Assembly: GCA_902791695.1 (NCBI GenBank)
Contig: CADAWR010000003.1
Span: 1-64,000 of the forward strand
Origin: an uncultured Bacteroidota bacterium
Lineage (GTDB): Bacteria; Bacteroidota; Bacteroidia; Bacteroidales; P3
Direction: 5' to 3'
DNA length: 64,000 nucleotides
Below the pieces are notes generated by a model that was not told the origin of the DNA, ran no database searches, and worked only from the letters and a program-made list of their open reading frames with translations. Within the stretch, counting starts at the first letter, position 1; each line of letters begins with the position of its first letter. The position numbers and the translations under genes were made by a program. This document shows positions 1 through 8,664 of this stretch, piece by piece.

Positions 1-161
1 GCGGCGCAGAAAAAGCACAAAATTTGCCATTTCTGTGCGAAAACAGCCAAAAAACGCGCCAAACACGCAATAAATCACTGTGTGTTATGATTTTACACAT
101 CACACACCCACCCTTTTCGGCAAAAGATATCAACACCCCCGTCACGTGGCATCCCCCACGC

Positions 162-282
162 ACCCGCTCCGTACCCGCTCCGTCTGTTCTACGGTTGTTC
201 ACCGGTTGTTTACCTATTAAAACCGTCGAACAACCGGTGAACAACCGTAGAACAGACGGAGGGAGGTCGGAGGAAGGTCGGC
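162..282. repeat. 11-bp-phased palindromic array, copy 1
   Basis: Eleven consecutive 11-mers run without a phase break, beginning ACCCGCTCCGT, ACCCGCTCCGT, CTGTTCTACGG, TTGTTCACCGG, and ending GAACAACCGTA, GAACAGACGGA, GGGAGGTCGGA, GGAAGGTCGGC. Nested inside is a perfect inverted repeat with 33-bp arms (178-210 and 229-261) around an AT-rich 18-nt centre. Because 11 is not a multiple of 3 the periodicity is not coding. The array lies upstream of the wza promoter. Bases 1-161 hold nothing I recognise. Related arrays occur at 9609, 25458, 45479 and 59651. Confidence 0.85.
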
Positions 283-389
283 CTAGAGACAGAATCGCAC
301 GGGGGGCTAATGAGAGATGTTAAGCAGATGAAAGGCAAAGAGATTACACAGAAAAGGGAGTGTGCCTGACATCACGCTGCAAAATATTT

Positions 390-420
390 TTTGCAGTTAT
401 TAAAATAGTTCGTATATTTG
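390..420 (+). promoter_or_regulatory. Bacteroidetes-type promoter of the wza operon
   Basis: TTTG at 390-393 and TATATTTG at 413-420 are separated by 19 nt, an exact fit to the Bacteroides consensus TTTG-N19-TAnnTTTG. Transcription would start near 424, leaving a leader of about 70 nt before the ATG at 496. Confidence 0.75.
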
Positions 421-495
421 CACAATGCTATGTTGTGGCGCAAATGCGCTACAGCTGTGATTAACAATATATAAGAATAAAAATACAATATAAAT

Positions 496-1323
496 ATGAA
501 ATTGAATAACGTAAAATTATCGTTGTTTGCCGCCGCATTGGGGGCGATGCTTGCAGTGTCGTGCGGTACGAGCGAAGAGCTTGCATATGTGCATGACGCT
601 CCGCGCAACGCAGAGACTCCGATTACCGGCAGGTTCACCAAGGGTATCCAGGCCAACGACCTGCTGAGCATCTATGTGGAAAGTGAGACGCCAGCCGCCA
701 CGATCCCGTTCAACCAGGAGACAAACAAGATTGCCATGTCGGACGGCGTGGTGATGAACCCCGGTTCGTCGGCTGTGAACGGCTATCTGGTGAACAATGA
801 GGGCGACATAATCTTCCCCGTGCTGGGCCGGGTGCATGTGCTTGGCATGACGCACGACGAGCTGGCCACCGAGCTGCAGCGCCGCTTGGTGAGCGAGGGG
901 CATATCCTTGACGCACAGGTGACCGTGAAGCTGATGAACTTCAAGGTGTGCGTGCTTGGCGATGTGGCACGCCCGGGCATGATTGTTGCCAACGGCGAAC
1001 GAATGACGATATTCGAGGCACTGAGTATGGTGGGCGACCTGACGATATACGGTCAGCGCCAGAACGTGACGGTTATCCGCGAGGAGAACGGCGTGCGCAC
1101 CGTGGGCGAGCTCGACTTGAGCTCGAAGGATGTGTTCGAGTCGCCGTTCTACTACCTGCACCAGAACGACGTGGTGTACGTGGAGCCGAACATGAAGAAG
1201 AAGAAGAGCGCCGAGCGCGACCCGATGACGATGACCTACATATCGACCGGTCTGAGCGTGCTGAGCGTGCTGAGCTCGATGTTCTACTACTGGGTGCTGT
1301 CGCAGTACTACATGAAGAAATAA
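496..1323 (+). CDS. wza: Wza-like polysaccharide export outer-membrane lipoprotein
   Basis: Predicted outer-membrane export channel component for exopolysaccharide. The 275-residue protein starts with a lipoprotein signal and lipobox LAVSC (lipidated Cys23). Residues about 45-150 look like a Poly_export domain, with NNEGDIIFPVLGRVHVLG and a following amphipathic helix. Residues about 150-235 look like a SLBB domain, with VLGDVARPGMI and YYLHQNDVVYVEP. A hydrophobic helix near 250-270 could cross the outer membrane, as the Wza C-terminus does. It is shorter than E. coli Wza (about 380 aa), which is usual in Bacteroidetes. The wzc-like gene follows 36 bp downstream, the classic pairing. Family assignment is firm; the exported polymer is not known. 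Confidence 0.9.
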   Translation: MKLNNVKLSLFAAALGAMLAVSCGTSEELAYVHDAPRNAETPITGRFTKGIQANDLLSIYVESETPAATIPFNQETNKIAMSDGVVMNPGSSAVNGYLVNNEGDIIFPVLGRVHVLGMTHDELATELQRRLVSEGHILDAQVTVKLMNFKVCVLGDVARPGMIVANGERMTIFEALSMVGDLTIYGQRQNVTVIREENGVRTVGELDLSSKDVFESPFYYLHQNDVVYVEPNMKKKKSAERDPMTMTYISTGLSVLSVLSSMFYYWVLSQYYMKK

Positions 1324-1359
1324 CAGGAACAAGAAAACGAACAAACAGAAATACAGACA

Positions 1360-3807
1360 ATGGAGAATAACAAACAAATCCAGGGCAACGCTGAAGGCGC
1401 CAACGAGCAGGGCTCAATCAACTTGCGCGACATAGTGTTCCTTGTGCTGAACAATTGGTACTGGTTTGTGATTTCGGTGGTGGTGTGCCTCGGAGTGGCA
1501 GCACTGGTGTACAAGATGCAGCCCAAGACCTTCACGTCGTCGGGCACCATCCTGGTGCGCGACAATGGCAACAAGGTGAGCTACACCTCGCGCAACATGG
1601 ACCAGATTATGAACAGCATGGGTTGGGACAATTCCAACCTGTCGCTGGAGAACGAGATATACATGCTGCGTTCGTCGTCGCTGATGGCACAGGTGGTGCA
1701 GCGCCTGAACATGCACTATTACTGCAACCGCAGCGATTTGTTCCGCAAGGTTACCTACTACCAGGATGCGCCGGTGGAGCTCACGGTGCATGATTTGAAG
1801 GAGGACCGCCTGCCACAGCTTGACCTGAGGGTGACGCTGAAAGCCAACAACAAGTATGCCTATGAAATCAGGGGCGACCGCTACAGCAAAACCGCCAAGG
1901 TGTTGAAAGGCGAGGCTTACTACAGCCAACCCATCAATATCGACGACACGGTGTCGTTCAGGATTGAGAAGACCCGGTTCTACAGGGACGACATGGAAGG
2001 CATGCGCCTGTATGTCGGCGTTAACGAGCCGCTAACGATGGCGCGCGGCATGATAAACAACCTGACGGTTAGCCGCGTTGACAAGATGGCCTCGATTCTC
2101 TCCATCTCGTACAAGGACCCAAACCAGAAGCGCGCCGGCGACATTGTGGACACGCTGATTGCGGTGTACAACGATGACGCCGTGGAGGACAAGAACAAGG
2201 TGGCACAGAAGACAAACAGCTTCATCAGCGAGCGTATAGCACTTATCAGCGGTGAACTTGACGTGGTCGACGCACAGGTGGAGCAGATCAAGCGCAGTTC
2301 AGGTATGCCTGAGCTGCAAGGCGCCGCCAGCACACTGCTGCAGACCGGTACCCGATACAATGAAGAAGTGGTGCGACTGGAGACGGAGCTGACCCTGATA
2401 CGATTCATCAAGAACGTGCTCTCCGACCCCACCAACAAGGAGGACCTGCTGCCTGCCAACGTGGGTATCCAGGATGCCGGCATACAGAGCATGATTGCAT
2501 CATATAACTCGCTGGTGAACCAGTACCAGCGCGTGAAGACCACCGGTGGTGCCAACAACCCACAGGTGCGCAACCTTGTGTCGCAGATGGACGCCCAGTG
2601 GAGCGCCATCAACTCGGCCGTGAACAACCTCCTCAATGCCACACAGGTGCGCCTGCAGGACGCCAAAGGCCAGGAGGCCAAAGCCCGCGGACAGATTGCC
2701 GCCATGCCTGGCCAGACAAAGGCTGTCACCGAGGTTACCCGTCAGCAGAAGATTAAAGAGGAGCTGTACCTCTACTTGCTGAGCAAGCGCGAAGAAACCG
2801 CCATGAACCTGGCAGTGACAATCTCCAACGCCAAGGTGGTGGAACCTTCGAAGACCAGCCTCACCGCTCCGAGACTTATGATGTTCGCCCTGGTGGCCAT
2901 AGTGCTCGGTTTGGCTTTGCCTGGAGTGATCATGTTCTGCATTAGCTTCTTCGACACCAAGCTGCGTTCGAAGGGAGATATTGAGCGCTTCACGAATCTG
3001 CCCATCCTAGGCGAGATACCGCAGAAGCCGGCAGCCCGCGCCAACGACGAGATCATCGTCACCGCCAACGGCACCGACGTGGTCACAGAGGCATTCCGCC
3101 TGCTGCACTCCAACATACCGTTCTTCTTGAAGGACGGCGAGAAGGTGATACAGACCGTGTCTACCACGCCTGGTGAAGGTAAGTCATACACGGCCTTGAA
3201 CCTGGCGCTGTCGCTGGCATATGTCGGCAAGAAGACGATACTGGTTGACTTCGACCTGCGTAAACGCTCGCTGTCGAAGACCATCGACCGTCACAACCGT
3301 ATGGGCTTGATACACTACCTGCTCGACCAGGATGACAATTTCGAGAAGTACATCATGCACAGCGAAACGAGCGACCACCTCGACTATATCGTCTGCGAGA
3401 AGACGCCGCCTAACGCCACACAGCTGCTGATGGGCGAGAAGCTTGACCGCCTTGTGGCATACCTGCGCGAGCACTACGACTACATCATCTTCGACTCGAC
3501 GCCCGCACAGATTGTGGCAGACGCCGCTATCATCAACCGTGTGGCAGACCTGACCGCGTACATCATGCGTGTGGGTCGCCTGAACAAGAACTCACTGCCA
3601 TACATCCAGGAGATGGCCGACAAGGGCCGCTTCAAGAACATGGCAGTCATCATGACCGACGTACCGCTGCTGCGCAAGCGTTACGGTGGCTACGGCTACG
3701 GTTATGGCTATGGTTACGGCTACGGTTACGGATATGGCTATGGTTATGGCTACGGATATGGTTACGGCTATGGCTATGGCGAAGAGAGCGATGCCTCGAA
3801 CGAATAA
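1360..3807 (+). CDS. wzc: Wzc-like chain-length regulator and BY-kinase with Tyr-Gly tail
   Basis: Inner-membrane polysaccharide co-polymerase fused to a bacterial tyrosine kinase. TM1 lies at about 32-51, followed by a Wzz-type periplasmic domain with coiled-coil stretches, TM2 at about 506-530, then the CpsD/BY-kinase domain. Walker A is TPGEGKS (around 603-609), Walker A' is ILVDFD (627-632) and Walker B is IIFD (709-712). The C-terminus is extraordinary: Y775, then fifteen uninterrupted Tyr-Gly dipeptides (Y778-G807), then EESDASNE. C-terminal tyrosine clusters are the autophosphorylation targets of this family, so the tail fits the role, but its regularity is unusual. The gene sits 36 bp after wza and 21 bp before rmlA. 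Confidence 0.92.
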   Translation: MENNKQIQGNAEGANEQGSINLRDIVFLVLNNWYWFVISVVVCLGVAALVYKMQPKTFTSSGTILVRDNGNKVSYTSRNMDQIMNSMGWDNSNLSLENEIYMLRSSSLMAQVVQRLNMHYYCNRSDLFRKVTYYQDAPVELTVHDLKEDRLPQLDLRVTLKANNKYAYEIRGDRYSKTAKVLKGEAYYSQPINIDDTVSFRIEKTRFYRDDMEGMRLYVGVNEPLTMARGMINNLTVSRVDKMASILSISYKDPNQKRAGDIVDTLIAVYNDDAVEDKNKVAQKTNSFISERIALISGELDVVDAQVEQIKRSSGMPELQGAASTLLQTGTRYNEEVVRLETELTLIRFIKNVLSDPTNKEDLLPANVGIQDAGIQSMIASYNSLVNQYQRVKTTGGANNPQVRNLVSQMDAQWSAINSAVNNLLNATQVRLQDAKGQEAKARGQIAAMPGQTKAVTEVTRQQKIKEELYLYLLSKREETAMNLAVTISNAKVVEPSKTSLTAPRLMMFALVAIVLGLALPGVIMFCISFFDTKLRSKGDIERFTNLPILGEIPQKPAARANDEIIVTANGTDVVTEAFRLLHSNIPFFLKDGEKVIQTVSTTPGEGKSYTALNLALSLAYVGKKTILVDFDLRKRSLSKTIDRHNRMGLIHYLLDQDDNFEKYIMHSETSDHLDYIVCEKTPPNATQLLMGEKLDRLVAYLREHYDYIIFDSTPAQIVADAAIINRVADLTAYIMRVGRLNKNSLPYIQEMADKGRFKNMAVIMTDVPLLRKRYGGYGYGYGYGYGYGYGYGYGYGYGYGYGYGYGEESDASNE
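3691..3780 (+). repeat. Fifteen-copy GGY-TAY hexanucleotide tract coding (Tyr-Gly)15
   Basis: Ninety bases alternate TAC/TAT with GGC/GGT/GGA codons, giving fifteen Tyr-Gly units at the 3' end of the wzc-like gene. The codons are mixed rather than identical, so the tract is a degenerate hexamer repeat. Copy-number change by whole units would keep the reading frame. Confidence 0.95.
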
Positions 3808-3828
3808 ACCAAACACAGCAAGGTATAG

Positions 3829-4710
3829 ATGAAAGGAATAGTACTGGCGGGCGGCTCCGGCACCCGCCTTTACCCCATAACAAAGGGCGTCAGCAAGCAG
3901 CTGCTACCGATATACGACAAACCGATGGTGTACTACCCCATTTCGGTGTTGATGCTTGCCGGTATACGTGACATACTGATAATCTCGACGCCGCACGACC
4001 TACCGGGCTTCAAGCGCCTGCTTGGCGACGGCAGCGATTTCGGTGTGCACTTCAGCTATGCCGAACAGCCCTCACCCGACGGATTGGCCCAGGCCTTCAT
4101 CATTGGCGAAGAATTCATCGGCGGTGACGACGTATGCCTTGTGCTCGGCGACAATATCTTCCACGGCAACGGTTTAGGCAAGATGCTGCGACAGGCCGTA
4201 TACAATGCCGAGGTCGACAAGAAAGCCACTGTGTTCGGCTATTGGGTGGCCGACCCTGAGCGCTACGGCGTGGCAGAATTCGACGCCGAAGGACGTGTGC
4301 TGAGCATTGAAGAGAAGCCTAAGGAACCCAAGTCGAACTATGCTGTGGTAGGCCTCTACTTCTACCCCAACAAGGTGGTGCAGGTAGCTAAAAGCATCAA
4401 GCCTTCGGCCCGAGGCGAATTGGAGATAACATCAGTTAACCAAGCCTTCCTTGCCGACGGCGAACTGAACGTACAACTAATGGGACGAGGCTTCGCATGG
4501 CTCGATACGGGCACCCACGATTCCTTAGCCGAGGCATCGACATTCATTGAGGTTATAGAGAAACGCCAAGGACTGAAAGTGGCCTGTCTGGAAAGTATCG
4601 GTTACGAGATGGGCTGGCTAACAGACGACGACATCCGCCGTGTTGCTCAGCCCATGATAAAGAACCAATACGGCCAGTATCTAATAAAGATGATTGACGA
4701 CAAGCGGTAG
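3829..4710 (+). CDS. rmlA: Glucose-1-phosphate thymidylyltransferase RmlA
   Basis: Makes dTDP-glucose from dTTP and glucose-1-phosphate, the first step to dTDP-L-rhamnose, in the cytosol. The nucleotide-binding signature [19 protein letters not shown] occupies residues 7-25, [16 protein letters not shown] follows, and [10 protein letters not shown] carries the metal-binding Asp near residue 111. The ending [14 protein letters not shown] matches the family. Its 293 residues are the normal length. It starts 21 bp after wzc and precedes rmlC by 10 bp. Confidence 0.96.
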   Translation: MKGIVLAGGSGTRLYPITKGVSKQLLPIYDKPMVYYPISVLMLAGIRDILIISTPHDLPGFKRLLGDGSDFGVHFSYAEQPSPDGLAQAFIIGEEFIGGDDVCLVLGDNIFHGNGLGKMLRQAVYNAEVDKKATVFGYWVADPERYGVAEFDAEGRVLSIEEKPKEPKSNYAVVGLYFYPNKVVQVAKSIKPSARGELEITSVNQAFLADGELNVQLMGRGFAWLDTGTHDSLAEASTFIEVIEKRQGLKVACLESIGYEMGWLTDDDIRRVAQPMIKNQYGQYLIKMIDDKR

Positions 4711-4720
4711 TTTATAGTTA

Positions 4721-5281
4721 ATGAATATAATAAGAACAAATATAGATGGTGTACTGATTGTAGAGCCGCGCGTATTTGGCGATGCACGAGGCTACTTCTT
4801 CGAGAGCTACAACGCACGCGATTTCCATGAGCAGACAGGTATAGATGTGACATTTGTACAAGATAACGAGTCGAGCTCAAGCTATGGCGTGGTGCGAGGG
4901 CTGCACTTCCAAAAGCCGCCCTACACACAAAGCAAGCTGGTGCGCGTTGTGGAAGGCACAGTACTTGACGTGGCTGTTGATATACGTAAAGGCAGTGCTA
5001 CATACGGACAACATGTGGCAGTAGAACTATCTGCCGACAACAAGAGGCAGTTGTTCTTGCCAAAAGGGATGGCTCACGGCTTCGCCGTACTTAGCGAGAG
5101 GGCGGTGTTCCAATACAAATGCGACGAATACTACCACCCCGAAGCGGAGGGCGCCATTGCATGGAATGACCCCACTCTGGCCATCGACTGGAAGATTGAG
5201 CCCAGCAAAGTGCTACTCTCCGACAAAGACCGCAAGCACCCGATGTTTAATGATTTCGTAACCCCTTTCGTCAAAGCATGA
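4721..5281 (+). CDS. rmlC: dTDP-4-dehydrorhamnose 3,5-epimerase RmlC
   Basis: Cupin-fold epimerase acting on dTDP-4-keto-6-deoxyglucose, third step of dTDP-rhamnose synthesis. Recognisable segments are PRVFGDARGYFFESYN near the N-terminus, VRGLHFQKPP with the catalytic His, VLDVAVDIRKGSATYG, and FLPKGMAHGFAVLSE. The 186 residues match the family. Its last codons overlap the rmlD start by 4 bp (ATGA), implying coupled translation. The second-step enzyme RmlB is not encoded in this window. Confidence 0.96.
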   Translation: MNIIRTNIDGVLIVEPRVFGDARGYFFESYNARDFHEQTGIDVTFVQDNESSSSYGVVRGLHFQKPPYTQSKLVRVVEGTVLDVAVDIRKGSATYGQHVAVELSADNKRQLFLPKGMAHGFAVLSERAVFQYKCDEYYHPEAEGAIAWNDPTLAIDWKIEPSKVLLSDKDRKHPMFNDFVTPFVKA

Positions 5282-6150
5282 ACATACTGGTCACAGGAGC
5301 CAACGGACAATTGGGCAGACACATGCGCCTGCTGGCACCGGCATCGGCGCACCACTGGCTGTTCACCGACGTCGAGGAGTTGGACATCACCTCGCGTGAA
5401 GATGTGACCACCTTTGTAGCACAGAACAATATAAGCCTGATAGTGAACTGCGCAGCCTACACCAATGTAGACAAAGCAGAGAGCGACGAAGCTACAGCGC
5501 TGCGCATCAACGGCGACGCCGTAGGATATATGGCCGAGGCCATGAAGGCCGTCGGCGGTACGCTGATACACTTCTCCACCGACTATGTCTTTGGCGGAAC
5601 CCCTCATAACACCCCCTGCAGCGAAGAGCTGAAGGCCAACCCCACCGGCGCCTATGGCCGTACAAAACTGGCCGGAGAGAACGCCGCCGCAACATGCCAT
5701 CACCTAATTTTCCGCACCTCGTGGCTCTACAGCGAATACGGCAAAAACTTCTTGCTCACAATGCTTCGCCTCACTGCAGAAAAACCAGAGCTGAGAGTGG
5801 TCTTCGACCAGGTGGGCACACCAACATATGCAGGCGACCTTGCCAAAGCGGTATTCACCATCATCGAAAGCGGCGAATATGCGCGCCATGAGGGCATCTA
5901 CAACTATGCCAACGAGGGTGTGTGCAGCTGGTATGACTTCACGAAAGAGATAGCGCGACAAAGCGGCCACACCGCATGCCGCATACTGCCCTGCCACAGC
6001 AACGAGTATCCAAGCCCAGTTAAGCGGCCCGCCTATTCAGTGCTCGACAAGACCAAGTTCAAAGAAACATTCAACCAAGAGATACCTTACTGGACCGAAG
6101 CGCTAACACGCTGCATGTCCGGCATCAAACAACAGAAAAACAATGGCTGA
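5278..6150 (+). CDS. rmlD: dTDP-4-dehydrorhamnose reductase RmlD
   Basis: Final NAD(P)H-dependent reductase giving dTDP-L-rhamnose. It is an extended SDR with the N-terminal Rossmann motif VTGANGQLGR, FSTDYVFGG in the middle, and the catalytic YxxxK as YGRTK. The C-terminal substrate-recognition segment includes KRPAYSVLDKTKF. Length (290 aa) is typical. It overlaps rmlC by 4 bp and the next gene by 8 bp, so the three are tightly coupled. Confidence 0.95.
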   Translation: MNILVTGANGQLGRHMRLLAPASAHHWLFTDVEELDITSREDVTTFVAQNNISLIVNCAAYTNVDKAESDEATALRINGDAVGYMAEAMKAVGGTLIHFSTDYVFGGTPHNTPCSEELKANPTGAYGRTKLAGENAAATCHHLIFRTSWLYSEYGKNFLLTMLRLTAEKPELRVVFDQVGTPTYAGDLAKAVFTIIESGEYARHEGIYNYANEGVCSWYDFTKEIARQSGHTACRILPCHSNEYPSPVKRPAYSVLDKTKFKETFNQEIPYWTEALTRCMSGIKQQKNNG

Positions 6151-6706
6151 CGAAGTATTCATACACGAAAGCTCGTATGTCGACGACGGCTGCACCATAG
6201 GTGCCGGCACCAAGATATGGCATTTCTGCCATGTACAGAAAGGCGCCGTGATAGGCAAAAACTGCTCCTTCGGGCAAAACGTCAATATCGGCAACAACGT
6301 GCATATAGGCAACGGCGTGCGCATACAGAACAACGTGTCTGTCTATGAGGGCGTGGAGATAGAGGACAATGTCTTCTGCGGCCCCTCGTGTGTGTTCACC
6401 AACGTCACCACCCCGCGTGCCCATTTCCCCGTACACGGAGTCTACGCCAAAACCCTGATAAAAGAAGGTGCCTCGCTGGGCGCCAACAGCACCGTGGTGT
6501 GCGGACATACCGTAGGCCGCAGCGCCCTGATTGCCGCTGGTGCGGTGGTCACCAAAGACGTGCCCGACTATGCCCTTATGGCCGGTGTACCCGCGAAACG
6601 CATAGGCTGGGTGTGCGAATGCGGCAAACGCCTTGATGACAGCCTCCACTGCGAGTGCGGTCGCGAATACATGCTAAACAACGGCAGTTTGATTAAAAAG
6701 AAATAA
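6143..6706 (+). CDS. WbpD/WlbB-like left-handed beta-helix N-acetyltransferase
   Basis: Predicted acetyl-CoA-dependent transferase acting on a UDP-3-amino sugar; WbpD/WlbB make UDP-2,3-diacetamido-glucuronate. Hexapeptide repeats fill residues about 5-145, for example DGCTIGAGTKIWHF, AVIGKNCSFGQNVNIG and SLGANSTVVCG. The ending YALMAGVPAKRIGWVCECG is characteristic of this subfamily, and the following CECG...CECG cysteines look like a small zinc-knuckle. It overlaps rmlD by 8 bp. Partner enzymes for a diacetamido-uronate (WbpA, WbpB, WbpE) are not in the window, so the exact substrate is inferred only. Confidence 0.8.
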   Translation: MADEVFIHESSYVDDGCTIGAGTKIWHFCHVQKGAVIGKNCSFGQNVNIGNNVHIGNGVRIQNNVSVYEGVEIEDNVFCGPSCVFTNVTTPRAHFPVHGVYAKTLIKEGASLGANSTVVCGHTVGRSALIAAGAVVTKDVPDYALMAGVPAKRIGWVCECGKRLDDSLHCECGREYMLNNGSLIKKK

Positions 6707-6717
6707 TACAACAAGCC

Positions 6718-8655
6718 ATGATAAGGTTCTTTAAAAGACTAAGCTTCCTGATCATAAAAAAATACCGCCATTCGACAATATCGCAATGGGCAGTGCTTGT
6801 AATGGACATGGTACTGTTTGTACTGTCGTTCATTCTCATGGAAGCATTCCGTGCCGGTAGTTTCCACGGCCTCAGCCTGAGAGGCACGGCTGTGCAGTTC
6901 ATCATTGCACTGATGGTGACGATAATCGCATTCTTCTTCACCGGCTCCTATCGCGGCATAATACGCCATGCCGGCATGAGCGACATCTACAAGATACTGC
7001 TCGCCACCGGCGGTCCCATGCTGCTCTACTGGACGGTGAATATAGTGAACAACCAGTTCCGCCCGCCTATTATATCCAATTTATATCTGCTCTCCTACCG
7101 TGAGTCACTCATCCTATACCTGCTGCTGGCGGTATTCATGATCATCACCCGACTGTACATGCAACGCATATACAATGACTATTTCCGCCGCCGCCGCAAC
7201 TCCGTCAATGTTGCAATCTACGGTGCCGGAGCGGCAGGAATCATCACCTACAATGCACTGCATCAGGATGTCAACATAGAGTACCATGTGGTAGCTTTCA
7301 TCGACGACGACATGTCGAAAGTAAACCAGGAACTCAACGGCGTGCCTGTGATGCGCATGCGCAAAGTACTTGAGCCCAAATTCATCAAACAAAAGGACAT
7401 CAGCCAACTCATCATTGCCATACCGTCAATCCGCATCAAACACAAGCAAGCCATCACCACACGCGCCCTCGACCTGGGCCTCACCGTCAAGGCCGTGCCG
7501 CATGTCACCAAATGGCTCAACGGCTCCTTCTCGGCAAACCAGATCCAGGACATCAAGATTGAAGACCTGCTGGAGCGCGAGCCCATCAAGATGGACAACA
7601 TCAACATCGTACGCGAGGTAGTCGACAAAGTGGTGCTCGTCACCGGCGCCGCCGGCTCCATAGGCTCCGAGATTTGCCGCCAGCTGATGCTCTACAAACC
7701 CAAGAAAGTCATCCTCCTCGACCAGGCCGAATCGCCGATGTACGACCTCCAGTTCGAGCTTAAGAACACCTACACGAACGACCTTGACCGCATGGAATTT
7801 GTCATTGCCAACGTCAAGGACCGTCCGCGCATGGAGGAAGTCTTCGAGCTCTACCACCCGCAGCTGGTCTACCACGCCGCCGCCTACAAGCACGTGCCCT
7901 TCATGGAGGAGAACCCCTACGAGGCCGTGTATGTCAACGTCTTCGGCACCCGCAACGTCGCCGACCTCGCCATCAAATACGGCGTGCAGAAATTCGTGAT
8001 GATCAGCACCGACAAGGCCGTCAACCCCACCAACGTCATGGGCGCCACCAAACGCATGGCCGAGATATACATCCAGAGCCGCTCCACCGACCAGACGCAC
8101 TTCGTCACCACGCGCTTCGGCAACGTGCTGGGTTCCAACGGCTCGGTCATACCGCTCTTCAAGAAGCAACTAGCCGCCGGCGGCCCGCTCACCGTCACCC
8201 ACAAGGACATCATCCGCTACTTCATGACCATCCCCGAAGCCTGCAACCTCGTGCTCGAGGCCGGCGCCATGGGCGAAGGCGGCGACATCTTCGTGTTCGA
8301 CATGGGCAAGCCTGTCAAGATATACGACATGGCCCGCAAAATGATACAGCTCAGCGGTCTGCATAACATCGAAATCAAGGAGATAGGCCTGCGCCCCGGC
8401 GAAAAGCTCTACGAGGAACTGCTGGCCACCAAGGAGAACAACATCCCCACCTACCACCCGAAGATTATGCGTGCCCAGGTGCGCCGCTATCCCATCGAAG
8501 CCATCGACAAAGAGTACAACCAGCTGTGGGACATCCTCGAGACAATGGACGACATGAAGATTGTCGGCAAGATGAAGAGCATCGTGCCCGAGTTCCTCTC
8601 CAACAACTCGGTCTACTGCCAGCTCGACGCGGTTACCCCCCCCAATCAACACTAA
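6718..8655 (+). CDS. Membrane-bound nucleotide-sugar 4,6-dehydratase (FlaA1/WbpM/CapD family)
   Basis: Predicted UDP-GlcNAc C6-dehydratase-type enzyme supplying 6-deoxy-amino sugars. Four hydrophobic segments span about residues 20-145. A CoA-binding-like Rossmann domain follows (VAIYGAGAAGIITYNAL), then the catalytic SDR domain with VTGAAGSIGSEI and STDKAVNPTNVMGATKR, where Met stands in the usual Tyr position as in the WbpM group. RPGEKLYEELL closes the core. Length (645 aa) is typical of the long membrane form. It lies 11 bp after the acetyltransferase and is the last gene of the operon, ending 9 bp from a convergent gene. Confidence 0.9.
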   Translation: MIRFFKRLSFLIIKKYRHSTISQWAVLVMDMVLFVLSFILMEAFRAGSFHGLSLRGTAVQFIIALMVTIIAFFFTGSYRGIIRHAGMSDIYKILLATGGPMLLYWTVNIVNNQFRPPIISNLYLLSYRESLILYLLLAVFMIITRLYMQRIYNDYFRRRRNSVNVAIYGAGAAGIITYNALHQDVNIEYHVVAFIDDDMSKVNQELNGVPVMRMRKVLEPKFIKQKDISQLIIAIPSIRIKHKQAITTRALDLGLTVKAVPHVTKWLNGSFSANQIQDIKIEDLLEREPIKMDNINIVREVVDKVVLVTGAAGSIGSEICRQLMLYKPKKVILLDQAESPMYDLQFELKNTYTNDLDRMEFVIANVKDRPRMEEVFELYHPQLVYHAAAYKHVPFMEENPYEAVYVNVFGTRNVADLAIKYGVQKFVMISTDKAVNPTNVMGATKRMAEIYIQSRSTDQTHFVTTRFGNVLGSNGSVIPLFKKQLAAGGPLTVTHKDIIRYFMTIPEACNLVLEAGAMGEGGDIFVFDMGKPVKIYDMARKMIQLSGLHNIEIKEIGLRPGEKLYEELLATKENNIPTYHPKIMRAQVRRYPIEAIDKEYNQLWDILETMDDMKIVGKMKSIVPEFLSNNSVYCQLDAVTPPNQH

Positions 8656-8664
8656 ATAAATAGG

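Noticed and set aside
162-282. CRISPR array
   Set aside because: Units are 11 bp with no spacers and no cas genes in the window.
24-323. A 99-codon frame near the window start
   Set aside because: It runs through phased array 1, whose 11-bp period is non-coding, and has no family resemblance.
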